From NCBI RefSeq assembly GCF_021010565.1, contig NZ_JAJNAY010000002.1:558001-622000 (forward strand): DNA of 64,000 nucleotides. The letters run 5' to 3'. Origin of the DNA: Chryseobacterium turcicum (GTDB lineage: Bacteria > Bacteroidota > Bacteroidia > Flavobacteriales > Weeksellaceae). Positions 16,832 to 26,274 of the stretch are shown piece by piece. The position numbers and the translations under genes were made by a program. Under the pieces are notes generated by a model, which ran no database searches, had not been told where the DNA came from, and worked only from the letters and a program-made list of their open reading frames with translations. Numbering within the stretch: the stretch's first letter is position 1; each line of letters begins with the position of its first letter.

Positions 16832-18640
16832 ATGAAAAAGAAAATTATACTTTTAATACTACTTCAGTTCTGTGTTACTTATTTTTGGGGACAAACTGTA
16901 AGCTTAAGTTCTACGAATGATATCAACAGAGGATTTCAAATTTCTCTAAGAGGAGGTTACGATGCATTTCCTGTATACAATAACAATACACCCTACATTG
17001 ACTATAAAGGAAACTGGATGGCAGGCGGAAGTGTAGATTACTACATGAACCGATGGTGGGGAATTGGGATTGACTTTGATTATTTAGTGAATAATCCGAG
17101 GAGTACCTATCCTACAAACAATATTTTGTACAGTAGTTTTTCTATTAATCAGTTTCATTTAGCCGAAGATTATATCTCCCGCACCTTTTTGGGAATAGGC
17201 CCTAATCTGAGATACAAAAAAAACGATAAATGGAATCTCGAATTAAAACTAAGAGGTGGAATCTCTAATATTAAAGGAGGATATACAATGCTTGACGGAA
17301 CAATTCCCACAGTACCAACACAGATGAATATTGCACTTAATCAACATGCCGGCTATGATGCTAAAAATGTTTTCTCAGGAAAAGTGGCATTGCAGTATAA
17401 TTATTTCATCAATAAATCTTTAGGTCTGCATTTGGGTATTTACCATATCAATCATTTTAAAGTAGAAGAATTGGTAGATCCGGGAACGGGATATTCATCA
17501 AATTATTATGGTTTTAACAATAGTTTAGGAAGTAATACTTTAAATTCAGAACCCACTTACAGAAACAAAGCTTGTAACTGCAATATCAATTCTACGGGTA
17601 TCTATGCCGGAATTACGCTGAGATTTCCACCCAAAGAAAAATGTACAATGTGCCAAATGTGCCCTGTTTGCAAAAAAGTACATGAACCGCCTATGTGTGT
17701 TGCCGCTTGTACAGTCTGTGGTTGCAAAATTTCAATTACTGCAAAAGATAAAATAAGTGGTGAGTTATTAGATAAAACCGATGTTGTACTCCAAAGACAA
17801 GACGGAACCATTGTAGAATCTGGCACAACAAACAGTTTTGGAGTTGTAGTTTTTGATAATGTTCAGGCAGGAGACTATTCTGTAAAAGGTAAACTTTATA
17901 ATGTGAATTTGCAGGAAACCAAAATTTCGCAGGCAGAGTTTGACCAATGCAAAGCCAACGGTGGAGTTATACAGAAAGAAATAATATATACGGATGACAA
18001 TTTTGTCTTAAAAGGCCAAGTTTTCGAGTGCAATACCTCAAAAACTGTTGAAGGAGCCAATATAGAATTATCCCATTTATCCTCAAACACTAAGAAAAAT
18101 ACCATTTCATCGGCTTCAGGAGAGTATATTTTTAATGTCAATAAAAACACAAACTATTCTATTAAAGGAAGTAAAGACGGATATTTCTCAAATGAAATAG
18201 AAATCAATACCGCAACCTACGACAGAACAAAATCACTATTCATTAAGTTTGAAGTTTGTGTAGACCCTTGTGGTAAAGCCATTAGATTGAATAATATCAA
18301 TTTTAATTTAGACAAATCTGATATTTTAAAATCTTCAGAAGCAGACCTTAATTATGTGGTGACTTTAATGAAGAAAAATCCTAAAATAAAAGTTGAGCTC
18401 TCCTCACACACCGACTGGAGAGGCAGCCACGAATACAATCAAAAACTATCTCAAAGAAGAGCAGACTCCAGCGTCAACTATATTGTAAGCAAAGGTATAG
18501 ACAGAAGCAGACTTATCTCTCGTGGCGCAGGAGAAACAGAATTGCTCAACCGCTGTTCAGACAACGTAGAATGTTCGGAAGAAGAAAACCGTGTCAACCG
18601 CAGAACAGAATTTAAAATTCTTTGTGTAGAAAATTATTAA
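16832..18640 (+). CDS. OmpA-family protein with N-terminal barrel, Cys-rich linker and carboxypeptidase-regulatory-like repeats
   Basis: This 602-aa protein has a signal peptide (about 1-20). Residues 30-265 are beta-barrel-like, ending with ITLRFPP. Residues 248-298 form a Cys-rich segment with ten Cys, including CTMCQMCPVCKK and CTVCGCK. Two carboxypeptidase-regulatory-like beta domains follow (about 300-370 and 385-475). A C-terminal OmpA peptidoglycan-binding domain spans about 485-600, with NFNLDKSDI, SSHTDWRGSHEYNQKLSQRRA and NRRTEF. It should tie the outer membrane to peptidoglycan while presenting or anchoring partners. It lies in an operon between two lipoproteins. Confidence 0.8.
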   Translation: MKKKIILLILLQFCVTYFWGQTVSLSSTNDINRGFQISLRGGYDAFPVYNNNTPYIDYKGNWMAGGSVDYYMNRWWGIGIDFDYLVNNPRSTYPTNNILYSSFSINQFHLAEDYISRTFLGIGPNLRYKKNDKWNLELKLRGGISNIKGGYTMLDGTIPTVPTQMNIALNQHAGYDAKNVFSGKVALQYNYFINKSLGLHLGIYHINHFKVEELVDPGTGYSSNYYGFNNSLGSNTLNSEPTYRNKACNCNINSTGIYAGITLRFPPKEKCTMCQMCPVCKKVHEPPMCVAACTVCGCKISITAKDKISGELLDKTDVVLQRQDGTIVESGTTNSFGVVVFDNVQAGDYSVKGKLYNVNLQETKISQAEFDQCKANGGVIQKEIIYTDDNFVLKGQVFECNTSKTVEGANIELSHLSSNTKKNTISSASGEYIFNVNKNTNYSIKGSKDGYFSNEIEINTATYDRTKSLFIKFEVCVDPCGKAIRLNNINFNLDKSDILKSSEADLNYVVTLMKKNPKIKVELSSHTDWRGSHEYNQKLSQRRADSSVNYIVSKGIDRSRLISRGAGETELLNRCSDNVECSEEENRVNRRTEFKILCVENY

Positions 18641-18646
18641 TCCCAT

Positions 18647-18711
18647 AAAATGAAACACTCACAATAATTTCGAAAATAATGAAATAAGAAATCAACCGAG
18701 TGTTTCATTTT
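18647..18711 (+). promoter_or_regulatory. 14-bp inverted repeat inside the surface operon
   Basis: A perfect 14-bp inverted repeat (AAAATGAAACACTC / GAGTGTTTCATTTT) encloses a 37-base loop and sits in the 87-bp gap between the OmpA-family gene and the last lipoprotein gene. Only a weak T-run follows, so a partial terminator or mRNA stabiliser that tunes the downstream gene is likely. Confidence 0.6.
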
Positions 18712-18727
18712 CAAAAATATAACTCCC

Positions 18728-20005
18728 ATGAAATTTATTACTATAAAAACAATAGCAGCAATGAGTATGTTTGTACTCTTCAGCTGCGACAAAGATAGTT
18801 GCGAATATGTAACAACGCAGTGCGAGCCCTTGGGTAACAACACCGAGCAATCAGGAATTACTGTTGTTACCTACAATGCAGATAATCCTACAGATTTTGT
18901 AGGGGCAGTTTATGACACCAGAAATAATGCTTCTGCACCTTTGGGTGCAGATTGGGCACCCGCTCTCGGCACCGCAGTAAAAATAACAAAACCAGCAGAC
19001 TGGGTTTTAAGTAAAATAGGAAGAGTATTTGGTATTGCAATGGATAAAACCGCCAATGTATACCTTGCAGCATCTGGAGTCTACGGACAAAACTTTATGA
19101 ATACTCCTTATCAGAACTTAGTTCCGGGAAGAATCTACAAAGCGACAGCAGGAACTTATTCTACCGCTCCATTTGTAGATTTGCCAATGTCTTATACAAG
19201 TTCTTCGGGAAGTTTAAACGGAATAGGAAATATTGCTTATGACAAAATAAACAACCAGCTTTTTGCCTCCAACCTCGATGATGGAAAAATTTACCGAATA
19301 TCGATGACAGGTTCTATACTTCAAACCTACGACCCTTGGGCGGCAGATTCCGGAACACCAGATATTACCATACAAGACGAAAGAATCTGGGGAATAGGTG
19401 TTAATTATGAAAGCGGAAATGTAAAACTATATTTTACGAGAATTACATTGCCTGTAACCACACTTGCCAATCGAAATCTCTATTCTTTAACCCTCAATTC
19501 AAGCGGAGCTATGCCTAGTTCTGCACCCTCATTAGAAATTGCCAACCTTCCGGGTGTTGCAGAATCTATTACAGACATTGAGTTTTCGGCAGACACTCAA
19601 AAAATCATTTTAGCAGAAAGAGGCGACCCACACAATGCCATGGCTTACAGCTATAACAGAAGCGGTAACAGTTGGAATTCTAATACTCAGTATTTCGTAG
19701 GCGGTTTCACTGGTAAAAATTCAGCCGGAGGAGTAGATTTCGCATTTGTAGGAGACGATAAAACACCCGTAAAGTGTGAAGAATTCATTTGGGCAAGTGG
19801 GAATTATCTGGAAGCAATTTCTGTAACCTCAGGAAGAGTTTACGGCTTACAGGGAATCAAATATTCAGGTAATATTCTGGCTACAGCACCTTCTACAGAT
19901 TTATTTATAGATTACAATCCACCCATTTACAACTTTGCACAAAAAGGAGATATTGGTGATGTAGATGTTTTTGATGCCGATTTATGCTCATGTGTTTCAA
20001 AATAA
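18728..20005 (+). CDS. lipoprotein with propeller-like repeats, surface cluster
   Basis: This 425-aa protein has a lipoprotein signal (MFVLFSC, Cys about 19). Repeated motifs of the type IGRVFGIAMDKTANVYLAAS, IGNIAYDKINNQLFASNLDDGKIYRI and ESITDIEFSADTQKIILAERG look like blades of an NHL/SMP-type beta-propeller. No enzymatic residues are evident. It is the third gene of the cluster at 15899-20005. It is probably surface-exposed and bound to the OmpA-family partner; both points are inferred. Confidence 0.7.
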   Translation: MKFITIKTIAAMSMFVLFSCDKDSCEYVTTQCEPLGNNTEQSGITVVTYNADNPTDFVGAVYDTRNNASAPLGADWAPALGTAVKITKPADWVLSKIGRVFGIAMDKTANVYLAASGVYGQNFMNTPYQNLVPGRIYKATAGTYSTAPFVDLPMSYTSSSGSLNGIGNIAYDKINNQLFASNLDDGKIYRISMTGSILQTYDPWAADSGTPDITIQDERIWGIGVNYESGNVKLYFTRITLPVTTLANRNLYSLTLNSSGAMPSSAPSLEIANLPGVAESITDIEFSADTQKIILAERGDPHNAMAYSYNRSGNSWNSNTQYFVGGFTGKNSAGGVDFAFVGDDKTPVKCEEFIWASGNYLEAISVTSGRVYGLQGIKYSGNILATAPSTDLFIDYNPPIYNFAQKGDIGDVDVFDADLCSCVSK

Positions 20006-20036
20006 AAGGATTATTGATTATATTTTTTTTATGCTG

Positions 20037-20070
20037 AATATCCCGGTTATTATAATTGGGATATTTTTTT
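20037..20070 (+). terminator. intrinsic terminator after surface cluster
   Basis: AATATCCC pairs with GGGATATT across a 13-base loop and is followed by a run of T. Confidence 0.85.
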
Positions 20071-20185
20071 TGGCGCCTATTTCCGCCCTCCGTTCCCGCT
20101 TTTTTGTACAGCCCACTTTCCCAATGCTTACAAAAAGAGCTCCACTCAGGTCGGGGCGTATGCCATTCACTGTCAGAAAAATCTA
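20071..20185. repeat. GC-rich intergenic element upstream of dinB, possible dispersed repeat
   Basis: About 115 bases are much richer in G+C than the surroundings, with CCGCCCTCCGTTCCCGC, CAGCCCACTTTCCC and GGTCGGGGCG blocks. Long frames on both strands cross it, but they look accidental. It resembles GC-rich intergenic repeats that I associate with Chryseobacterium genomes; that is from memory and unverified. No second copy is in this window. Confidence 0.4.
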
Positions 20186-20235
20186 TATTAAAAATTTTAA
20201 TAGCTGATAAAATAATTGTCAGTAATTTTGTAGGA

Positions 20236-21324
20236 ATGACCTTGCCCAGCCGCAAAATAATTCATGTTGATATGGATGCATTTTATGCTTCCGTAGAGCA
20301 GTATGACCATCCTGAATTACGTGGAAAAGCCATTGCAGTGGGTGGCGGGCATCGTGGCGTTGTTTCTGCAGCCAGTTATGAAGCCCGAAAGTTTGGTGTT
20401 CGTTCTGCCATGCCCAGTAAAACGGCTAAAGAAAAATGTCCGCATCTTATTTTTGTCCCCCCTAGATTTGCTCGATATAAAGAGATATCCAGAAAAATTC
20501 GTGAAATTTTCTACGAATATACCGACTTGGTAGAACCTCTTTCTTTAGATGAAGCCTATCTCGATGTTACCGAAAACAAAAAAGGAATAGAATCTGCCAA
20601 TCAGATTGCCAAAGAAATTCGTCAGAAAATATTTGAACAAACCGGCTTAACAGCTTCCGCAGGCATTTCAATTAATAAATTTCTGGCTAAAGTTGCTTCA
20701 GACATCAATAAACCCAACGGACAAAAAACCATTCATCCCGAAAAAATAGAAAAATTTCTGGAAGAACTGCCTGTCGAAAAATTTTATGGCGTCGGAAAAG
20801 TAACCGCCAACAAAATGTTTAGCCTCGCAATTTATAAAGGAAAAGATTTAAAAAACAGGTCACTAGAAGATTTAACGAGACTTTTCGGAAAATCAGGCCG
20901 ATATTATTATGATGTCGTTCGTGGCATTCATCACTCGGAAGTAAAACCCAACCGCATACAGAAAAGTGTTGCCGTAGAACGTACTTTCTTTGAAGACCTT
21001 TTTGATGAACAGCAAATCAACGAAAAATTAGAAAATTTAAGTAAGGAGCTTCATCAGCGTTTACAGAAACACCAAATTCTCGGAAGGTCTTTAACTTTGA
21101 AGATTAAATACAACGATTTCTCACTGTTTACACGAAGTTTTACGAAAGAAGAATATTTTACCTCTCCCGAACAGTATTTTGCAACTTCAAAAAAACTCTG
21201 GGAGCTTCGCCCTTTTGATAAAGCGGTACGATTATTGGGATTGTCATTATCACACCTCAACACCGAAGAAAAAAAGCAGGTTTCAGTACAGCTTAAAATT
21301 CCGTTTGAGGAGTTTGAAAATTGA
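20236..21324 (+). CDS. dinB: DNA polymerase IV
   Basis: This 362-aa Y-family translesion polymerase replicates past damaged bases. Catalytic acidic residues are in HVDMDAFYASVEQ (about residue 10) and SLDEAYLDVT (about 100). SAGISINKFLAKVASDINKPNG is the conserved palm/thumb block, and a little-finger domain follows. I start at ATG 20236 (MTLPSRKIIHVDMD). The frame is open 60 codons further upstream, but that part reads through the GC-rich element and lacks family character. The alpha-amylase gene follows after 42 bases. Confidence 0.96.
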   Translation: MTLPSRKIIHVDMDAFYASVEQYDHPELRGKAIAVGGGHRGVVSAASYEARKFGVRSAMPSKTAKEKCPHLIFVPPRFARYKEISRKIREIFYEYTDLVEPLSLDEAYLDVTENKKGIESANQIAKEIRQKIFEQTGLTASAGISINKFLAKVASDINKPNGQKTIHPEKIEKFLEELPVEKFYGVGKVTANKMFSLAIYKGKDLKNRSLEDLTRLFGKSGRYYYDVVRGIHHSEVKPNRIQKSVAVERTFFEDLFDEQQINEKLENLSKELHQRLQKHQILGRSLTLKIKYNDFSLFTRSFTKEEYFTSPEQYFATSKKLWELRPFDKAVRLLGLSLSHLNTEEKKQVSVQLKIPFEEFEN

Positions 21325-21366
21325 AAAATTAATTTTCAATAAATAATCTCACCAAATACATCAACT

Positions 21367-22839
21367 ATGAACCCAACCATGATTCAATTTTTCCACTGGT
21401 ACTCAGAAGGAGACGGAAAACTATGGAAACATGCCGAAAAACAGGCAGAATATTTATCTCAACTCGGCATTACATCGGTATGGTTTCCACCAGCCTATAA
21501 AGGAGCAAACGGCGGATATTCTGTAGGATATGATGCCTACGACCTTTTTGACCTCGGAGAATTTGACCAAAAAAATTCTACTGCAACAAAATACGGAACC
21601 AAACACGATTATAAAAAGGCAATTCAGAAATTAAAGAAAAATAATATTCAGGTAATTGTAGATGTTGTTTTAGGACATAAAGCAGGCGGAGATGAATTAG
21701 AAAAATTTAAAGCCGTAAAAGTTGATGAAGAGAATCGCGAAAAAATTATCTCCTCAGAAATCGAAATAGAATCTTACACAAAATTTACTTTCCCCGGACG
21801 CAAGAAAAAATATTCTGAGTTTGAATGGAACTTCACCTGTTTCAGCGGTGTAGATTATGCAGAAGGAAAAGATTCGCACATCTACAAAATAAAATCTGAA
21901 TATGGTGACGACTGGGAAGAAATGATTGATGACGAAAAAGGAAACTACGATTATTTGATGTTTAATGATATCGAACATCGAAATCCTCATGTGCGTGAAG
22001 AACTCAACAAATGGGCAAAATGGTATTTCGACGAAACCGATTTTGACGGCGTAAGACTGGATGCTTTAAAACATATTTCTTTTGAGTTTTATAAAGAATG
22101 GTTAACGATGTTGCGTTCCAATTCTGAGAAAAATATTTTTGCGGTGGGTGAATATTGGGCTCCGGGACAATTGAGTTTATTACAAAAATACATTGACGCT
22201 ACAGAAGGTTGCATGAGCCTTTTTGACAGCTCGCTTCAAAACAATTTTCATACAGCATCTAAAGAAGGGGGTTCTTATGATTTAAGAAATATTTTATCTG
22301 AAACCTTAACCGAAGCCGACCCTATGCATTCTGTAAGTCTGGTTGATAATCACGACACTCAGCCTTTGCAGGATTTGGAGGCGCCGGTTGAAGCTTGGTT
22401 TAAACCTATTGCTTATGCACTTATTTTATTGAGAGAAAATGGCTACCCTTGTGTTTTTTATCCTGATTTGTATGGCGCTCATTATAAAGATACCGACCGT
22501 GAAGGAAACGAGCAGGAAATATTTTTAGAAAAAGTAGATGGTATTGAAGAACTCTTAAAACTAAGAAAAGAAAATGCATACGGAGTTCAAAGAGATTATT
22601 TCGAAGATGCCAATTGTCTAGGCTGGATTCGTGAAGGCGATGATGACCATCAAGGCTGTGCTATTGTTTTGAGTAATAAAGACGTCTACCAAAAACCTAT
22701 GGAAATGGGAGAAAAGTATATTGGTAAAACTTTCTATGATGCACTAGGCAGGTCTCAGGAAAAAATAGAAATAAAAGAAGACGGCTGGGCAGATTTCCCT
22801 GTTCCGGCAGGAAATGTGAGTGTTTGGGTTCCCGAATAA
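21367..22839 (+). CDS. cytoplasmic alpha-amylase, GH13
   Basis: This 490-aa glycoside hydrolase family 13 enzyme starts MIQFFHWYSEGDGKLWKH. It has no signal peptide, so it should cleave alpha-1,4-glucans (glycogen or imported maltodextrin) inside the cell. The four family regions are visible: VIVDVVLGHKA, DGVRLDALKH with the Asp nucleophile (about 234), AVGEYW with the acid/base Glu (about 262) and LVDNHDTQ (about 328). The length fits the bacterial liquefying-type amylases such as AmyS/MalS-like GH13_5. Confidence 0.93.
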   Translation: MNPTMIQFFHWYSEGDGKLWKHAEKQAEYLSQLGITSVWFPPAYKGANGGYSVGYDAYDLFDLGEFDQKNSTATKYGTKHDYKKAIQKLKKNNIQVIVDVVLGHKAGGDELEKFKAVKVDEENREKIISSEIEIESYTKFTFPGRKKKYSEFEWNFTCFSGVDYAEGKDSHIYKIKSEYGDDWEEMIDDEKGNYDYLMFNDIEHRNPHVREELNKWAKWYFDETDFDGVRLDALKHISFEFYKEWLTMLRSNSEKNIFAVGEYWAPGQLSLLQKYIDATEGCMSLFDSSLQNNFHTASKEGGSYDLRNILSETLTEADPMHSVSLVDNHDTQPLQDLEAPVEAWFKPIAYALILLRENGYPCVFYPDLYGAHYKDTDREGNEQEIFLEKVDGIEELLKLRKENAYGVQRDYFEDANCLGWIREGDDDHQGCAIVLSNKDVYQKPMEMGEKYIGKTFYDALGRSQEKIEIKEDGWADFPVPAGNVSVWVPE

Positions 22840-22849
22840 TTTCTTTAAG

Positions 22850-22880
22850 CTCTCGCAGATTTTGCTGATTACGCAGATTT
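22850..22880. repeat. CTCTCGCAGATT-family intergenic repeat, copy 1
   Basis: CTCTCGCAGAT is followed by TTGCTGATTACGCAGATT. Relatives are at 29620-29671 and 57877-57941. This copy lacks the full second arm. Confidence 0.6.
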
Positions 22881-22895
22881 CAATTCAATAGGAAT

Positions 22896-23012
22896 GAGCT
22901 TTAGCTCGTTTTATTTTTACATATTGCAAGTAGGCTTTAGCCAAAACCTATGATAAGTTTTGGCTAAATCCAATATTGAAACAATATTTTTTGCAGTTGG
23001 GCTAAACCCAAC
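22896..23012. repeat. run of three short palindromes
   Basis: Between the amylase and the peptidase there are GAGCTTTAGCTC (22896-22907), a 12-bp perfect inverted repeat TTTAGCCAAAAC / GTTTTGGCTAAA (22936-22968) and GTTGGGCTAAACCCAAC (22996-23012). All contain or surround a TTAGC/GCTAAA core, which suggests related dispersed elements rather than terminators. Confidence 0.55.
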
Positions 23013-23039
23013 TCTATTGATAAAACTTTAAGTTAAACA

Positions 23040-23072
23040 AAAAACCCAGCCTTTTACAAGACTGGATTTTGC
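23040..23072 (-). terminator. intrinsic terminator after S9 peptidase
   Basis: On the minus strand, AATCCAGTC pairs with GGCTGGGTT (wobbles allowed) and is followed by TTTTTTG, directly past the peptidase stop. Confidence 0.8.
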
Positions 23073-23074
23073 TA

Positions 23075-25216
23075 TTATTTCTTTAAATACAAATCAAAAT
23101 AATCGGTCACTTTTTGCATCAAATGCACTCTGTCTTTTCCAACTACATTATGCGGATGTCCTGGGTAAGCAAAATAATCCATCTGAACACCGTGATCCAC
23201 CGCAGATTTGATAAATTTCATGGAATGTTGCCAAACAACGACATCATCTTGTGCCCCATGAATCATCAATAATTTTCCTTGTAAGTTTTGAGCTTTATCC
23301 AATAGATTCGAAGCTGCATATCCTTGAGGGTTTTCCTGTGGAGAATCCATATATCTTTCGCCATACATAATTTCGTACATGCTCCAGTCGATTACCGGAC
23401 CTCCTGCAACACCTACTTTGAAAACATCAGGTTTGCGAAGCATGAAACTCGTGGTCATAAATCCACCAAAACTCCATCCGTGAATTCCCATTCTTTCAGA
23501 ATCTACATACGGAAGTGATTTCAGGTAATTAACACCCTTCATTTGATCATCCATTTCTGTCGTTCCTAAGTTTCTGAATACAGCTTGCTCAAATTTAAGT
23601 CCACGGTTTGAAGAACCTCTTCCATCCATTGTAAAAATAACGTATCCGTTTTGTGCCATATATTCATACCAAAGATTACCTGAAGCAGGGAAAGTATTGG
23701 TTACAATCTGCAAATGCGGACCGTTGTATAAATACACAATGGCAGGATATTTTTTGTTCGGATCAAAATTAGTAGGAAGAATAACCTTTCCGTATAAAAT
23801 CGTCCCGTCATCAGCTTTCAAATTAATATTTTTAATTTCCGGACGGTCATAGTTTTTCAATGGGTTGTCAGATTTCAAAAGATTGGTCGCTTTTAGAGTT
23901 GTTGTATTCAGAATATCTGCAACTCTAGGTGTCGTAGCATTGCTGTAAGTATCATATAAATAGTTACCATCGCTGCTCAGAACTCCCGAATGCACTCCTT
24001 CTGCATTGTCCATTCTCTGGGTTTTGAACGTATTCCAGTTGATTCTGTACAAATGTTTTTCGGTAGGATTATCTTGGGTAGAAACATAATATATTTCTTT
24101 TTTCTTTTCATTAAATCCTAAGATATCGGTAACCAACCAATCTCCTTTAGTGATTTGAGCGATTAAACCTTTTTCTAGACTATAGTGGAACAAATGGTTG
24201 TACCCTGACCTCTGACTTTGCCAGATAAAATCTGTATTTGAATTTGGAAAAAACGTCAACGGATGCTGAGGTTCTACATATTTATCACTGGTTTCTTCAA
24301 ATAATGTATTGATAAAATTTCCTGTAACAGCGTCATATTTATTCATTCTTAAATGATTCTGACCTCTGTTTAAAACCCCAACGAAAATAAATTTAGAATC
24401 CGGGCTCCACGTAACTGCTGTTAAATATTGGTCTTTTTCACCATCCACTTTAAGAAAGGTTGTAGACTGATTTTTAATATTATAAACCCCCAATGTTACT
24501 TGATGAGAAGTTTTTCCAGCCATCGGATATTTAATATTGGTATTCACTGCCGGAGTTACAGACCAGTCAATCACAGGATAATCTGCAACCATGGTCTGAT
24601 CCATTCTGTAAAACGCTACATTTTCAGAATTGGGAGAAGCGAAAATTCCTGTGTCGATTCCAAACTCGTTTCTATGCACGTTAGAAGCGCCATTAAGAAT
24701 ATTTTCGTTAGAATCATTCGTCACCGCAACCTCTTTACCGTTTTTGTTGATGAATAAATTATTCCCTTTTGTATAAACTAAAGTCTGATTATCTGCCAAC
24801 GTTTTTACATTAGCCGGATTATCACCTAAGGTTACCGAACGCTTTACTTTCCATTCGTTACCAGATTTCTCTAACCAATGCATTTGATTATTAGCCGTAA
24901 AATAAGCTTCAGAATTGGTTACAAATTTTACAGGAGGAAGACCTTTCAGCTTTTTATCTGCAAAATTTTTATTTACTTGGGTCAAAGAGATCAAAGTATC
25001 CTGCTTATTGGTTTTAATATCAGTCATCAAATATCCGCCTTTCACCGCCTGAATATAAGATTTACTGTCGCTAGACCAAGAAAACTGTGAAATGTTTTTT
25101 ACCGCAAGATTAGTTCTCATGCCGTTCACCGCTTCAGCCATTGTAAATTTTTGGGTTTGAGCAAAAGCCGATCCGCCCAAAACCACCATTAATAAAGAAA
25201 ATTTATATAATTTCAT
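23075..25216 (-). CDS. S9 family dipeptidyl peptidase IV-like
   Basis: This 713-aa exported serine peptidase has a signal peptide (KLYKFSLLMVVLGGSAFAQ), an N-terminal eight-bladed DPP IV propeller (about 30-460) and a C-terminal alpha/beta hydrolase domain. The nucleophile is in HGWSFGGF (about Ser582), the Asp in GAQDDVV (about 657) and the His in GHPHNV (about 689). DPP IV enzymes release N-terminal X-Pro dipeptides from peptides in the periplasm. The nearby propeller Glu motif (NEFGIDTGIFASPNSENVAFYRMD) agrees with the DPP IV rather than the prolyl oligopeptidase branch. Confidence 0.92.
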   Translation of the reverse strand: MKLYKFSLLMVVLGGSAFAQTQKFTMAEAVNGMRTNLAVKNISQFSWSSDSKSYIQAVKGGYLMTDIKTNKQDTLISLTQVNKNFADKKLKGLPPVKFVTNSEAYFTANNQMHWLEKSGNEWKVKRSVTLGDNPANVKTLADNQTLVYTKGNNLFINKNGKEVAVTNDSNENILNGASNVHRNEFGIDTGIFASPNSENVAFYRMDQTMVADYPVIDWSVTPAVNTNIKYPMAGKTSHQVTLGVYNIKNQSTTFLKVDGEKDQYLTAVTWSPDSKFIFVGVLNRGQNHLRMNKYDAVTGNFINTLFEETSDKYVEPQHPLTFFPNSNTDFIWQSQRSGYNHLFHYSLEKGLIAQITKGDWLVTDILGFNEKKKEIYYVSTQDNPTEKHLYRINWNTFKTQRMDNAEGVHSGVLSSDGNYLYDTYSNATTPRVADILNTTTLKATNLLKSDNPLKNYDRPEIKNINLKADDGTILYGKVILPTNFDPNKKYPAIVYLYNGPHLQIVTNTFPASGNLWYEYMAQNGYVIFTMDGRGSSNRGLKFEQAVFRNLGTTEMDDQMKGVNYLKSLPYVDSERMGIHGWSFGGFMTTSFMLRKPDVFKVGVAGGPVIDWSMYEIMYGERYMDSPQENPQGYAASNLLDKAQNLQGKLLMIHGAQDDVVVWQHSMKFIKSAVDHGVQMDYFAYPGHPHNVVGKDRVHLMQKVTDYFDLYLKK

Positions 25217-25384
25217 TGTATAAAATTGAATCTGTCAAAAATAAGAAATAAAACCCACTCGTTAAGAAATGTCAAAATAAAAGATGCAGAAATTCTATTT
25301 AAAAATTTTGAAAATTAAATGATACGCTATAATTTGAAAAATTCCTGAATAATATCATTTACCCGCTCACAAGTCACAAATTGT

Positions 25385-25392
25385 TATCTTTG
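25385..25392 (+). promoter_or_regulatory. candidate -7 promoter element before deoD
   Basis: TATCTTTG fits TAnnTTTG exactly and lies 22 bases before the ATG. Confidence 0.6.
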
Positions 25393-25413
25393 TACAAAAT
25401 TTAAAACAAAAAT

Positions 25414-26124
25414 ATGAGTGTACACATCAGTGCCAAAAAAGGAGAGATTGCGAAAGTTGTTTTGCAACCTGGTGATCCGCTTCGTGCAAAATATATCGCC
25501 GAAAATTTTCTTGAAAACGCAAGATTAGTAAGCCAAACAAGAGGTATTTTATATTATACCGGAACTTACAAAGGAAAAGAAATCTCTGTAGGAGCAAGCG
25601 GAATGGGTTTCCCAAGCATCGGAATTTATTCTTTCGAGCTATACACAGAATATGAAGTTGACACAATCATCAGAATCGGAACTTGTGGTGGATATTCTAG
25701 TGACGTAAAATTATTTGATATCTTAAATGTAGAAAATGCAGCCAGCGAAAGCACGTATGCAAAATACGCATGGGGATTTGAAGAAGAGATTTTTTCGCAC
25801 CAGGGAAATATTTTTGACGTTATTAACGAAACTGCTGAAGAATTAGGATTAAAAGCCAGAGCGACCAACATTCACAGCAGTGATATTTTTTACAGAAAAG
25901 ATCCTGCAACGCCAGCAATTGCTACGAAATACAACTGCCTTGCAGTAGAAATGGAAGCTTTCGGATTGTTTGCCAACGCAAAACATTTAGGAAAAAATGC
26001 AGCAACTATTCTTACGGTTTCTGATATTATCCCAACTCAGGAATTTATTTCTGCTGACGAAAGAGAAAAGGCATTAAAACCAATGATTGAATTAGCTTTG
26101 GAAGCTGCTTTGAAAGTGATTTAA
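25414..26124 (+). CDS. deoD: purine-nucleoside phosphorylase, DeoD type
   Basis: This 236-aa protein is a full-length hexameric purine-nucleoside phosphorylase that splits purine (deoxy)nucleosides with phosphate. QPGDPLRAK (about 19-27) is the phosphate loop, and GASGMGFPSIGIYSFEL and EMEAFGLF also match. SDIIPTQE carries the catalytic Asp typical of DeoD. It is a single-gene unit with a good -7 box, and it converges on tatD. Confidence 0.95.
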   Translation: MSVHISAKKGEIAKVVLQPGDPLRAKYIAENFLENARLVSQTRGILYYTGTYKGKEISVGASGMGFPSIGIYSFELYTEYEVDTIIRIGTCGGYSSDVKLFDILNVENAASESTYAKYAWGFEEEIFSHQGNIFDVINETAEELGLKARATNIHSSDIFYRKDPATPAIATKYNCLAVEMEAFGLFANAKHLGKNAATILTVSDIIPTQEFISADEREKALKPMIELALEAALKVI

Positions 26125-26236
26125 TAAGTAGTTGATAGTTTTTGGTTGTCAGTTGATGGTTTAAATTCCAGTGCTTTATAAAGTAGAATACAGATGATTA
26201 AATATTTACAAGAAATTAAGAATCTATTGATACCAA

Positions 26237-26274
26237 TAAAAAGAGCTTTACTTCATAAGTAGAGCTCTTTTTTA
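26237..26274. terminator. bidirectional terminator between deoD and tatD
   Basis: GAGCTTTACTT pairs with AAGTAGAGCTC. A-rich sequence lies on the left and a T-run on the right, so it works in both directions. Confidence 0.9.

Noticed and set aside
20056..20235. 60-codon extension of dinB
   Set aside because: It crosses a GC-rich element and a T-run; the family start is MTLPSRKIIHVDMD at 20236.
19905..20255. 116-codon minus-strand frame over the GC-rich element
   Set aside because: It overlaps the end of the propeller lipoprotein, the terminator and the dinB start; it looks accidental.
24428..24757. 109-codon plus-strand frame inside the DPP IV gene
   Set aside because: Antisense shadow of the peptidase propeller; no family features.
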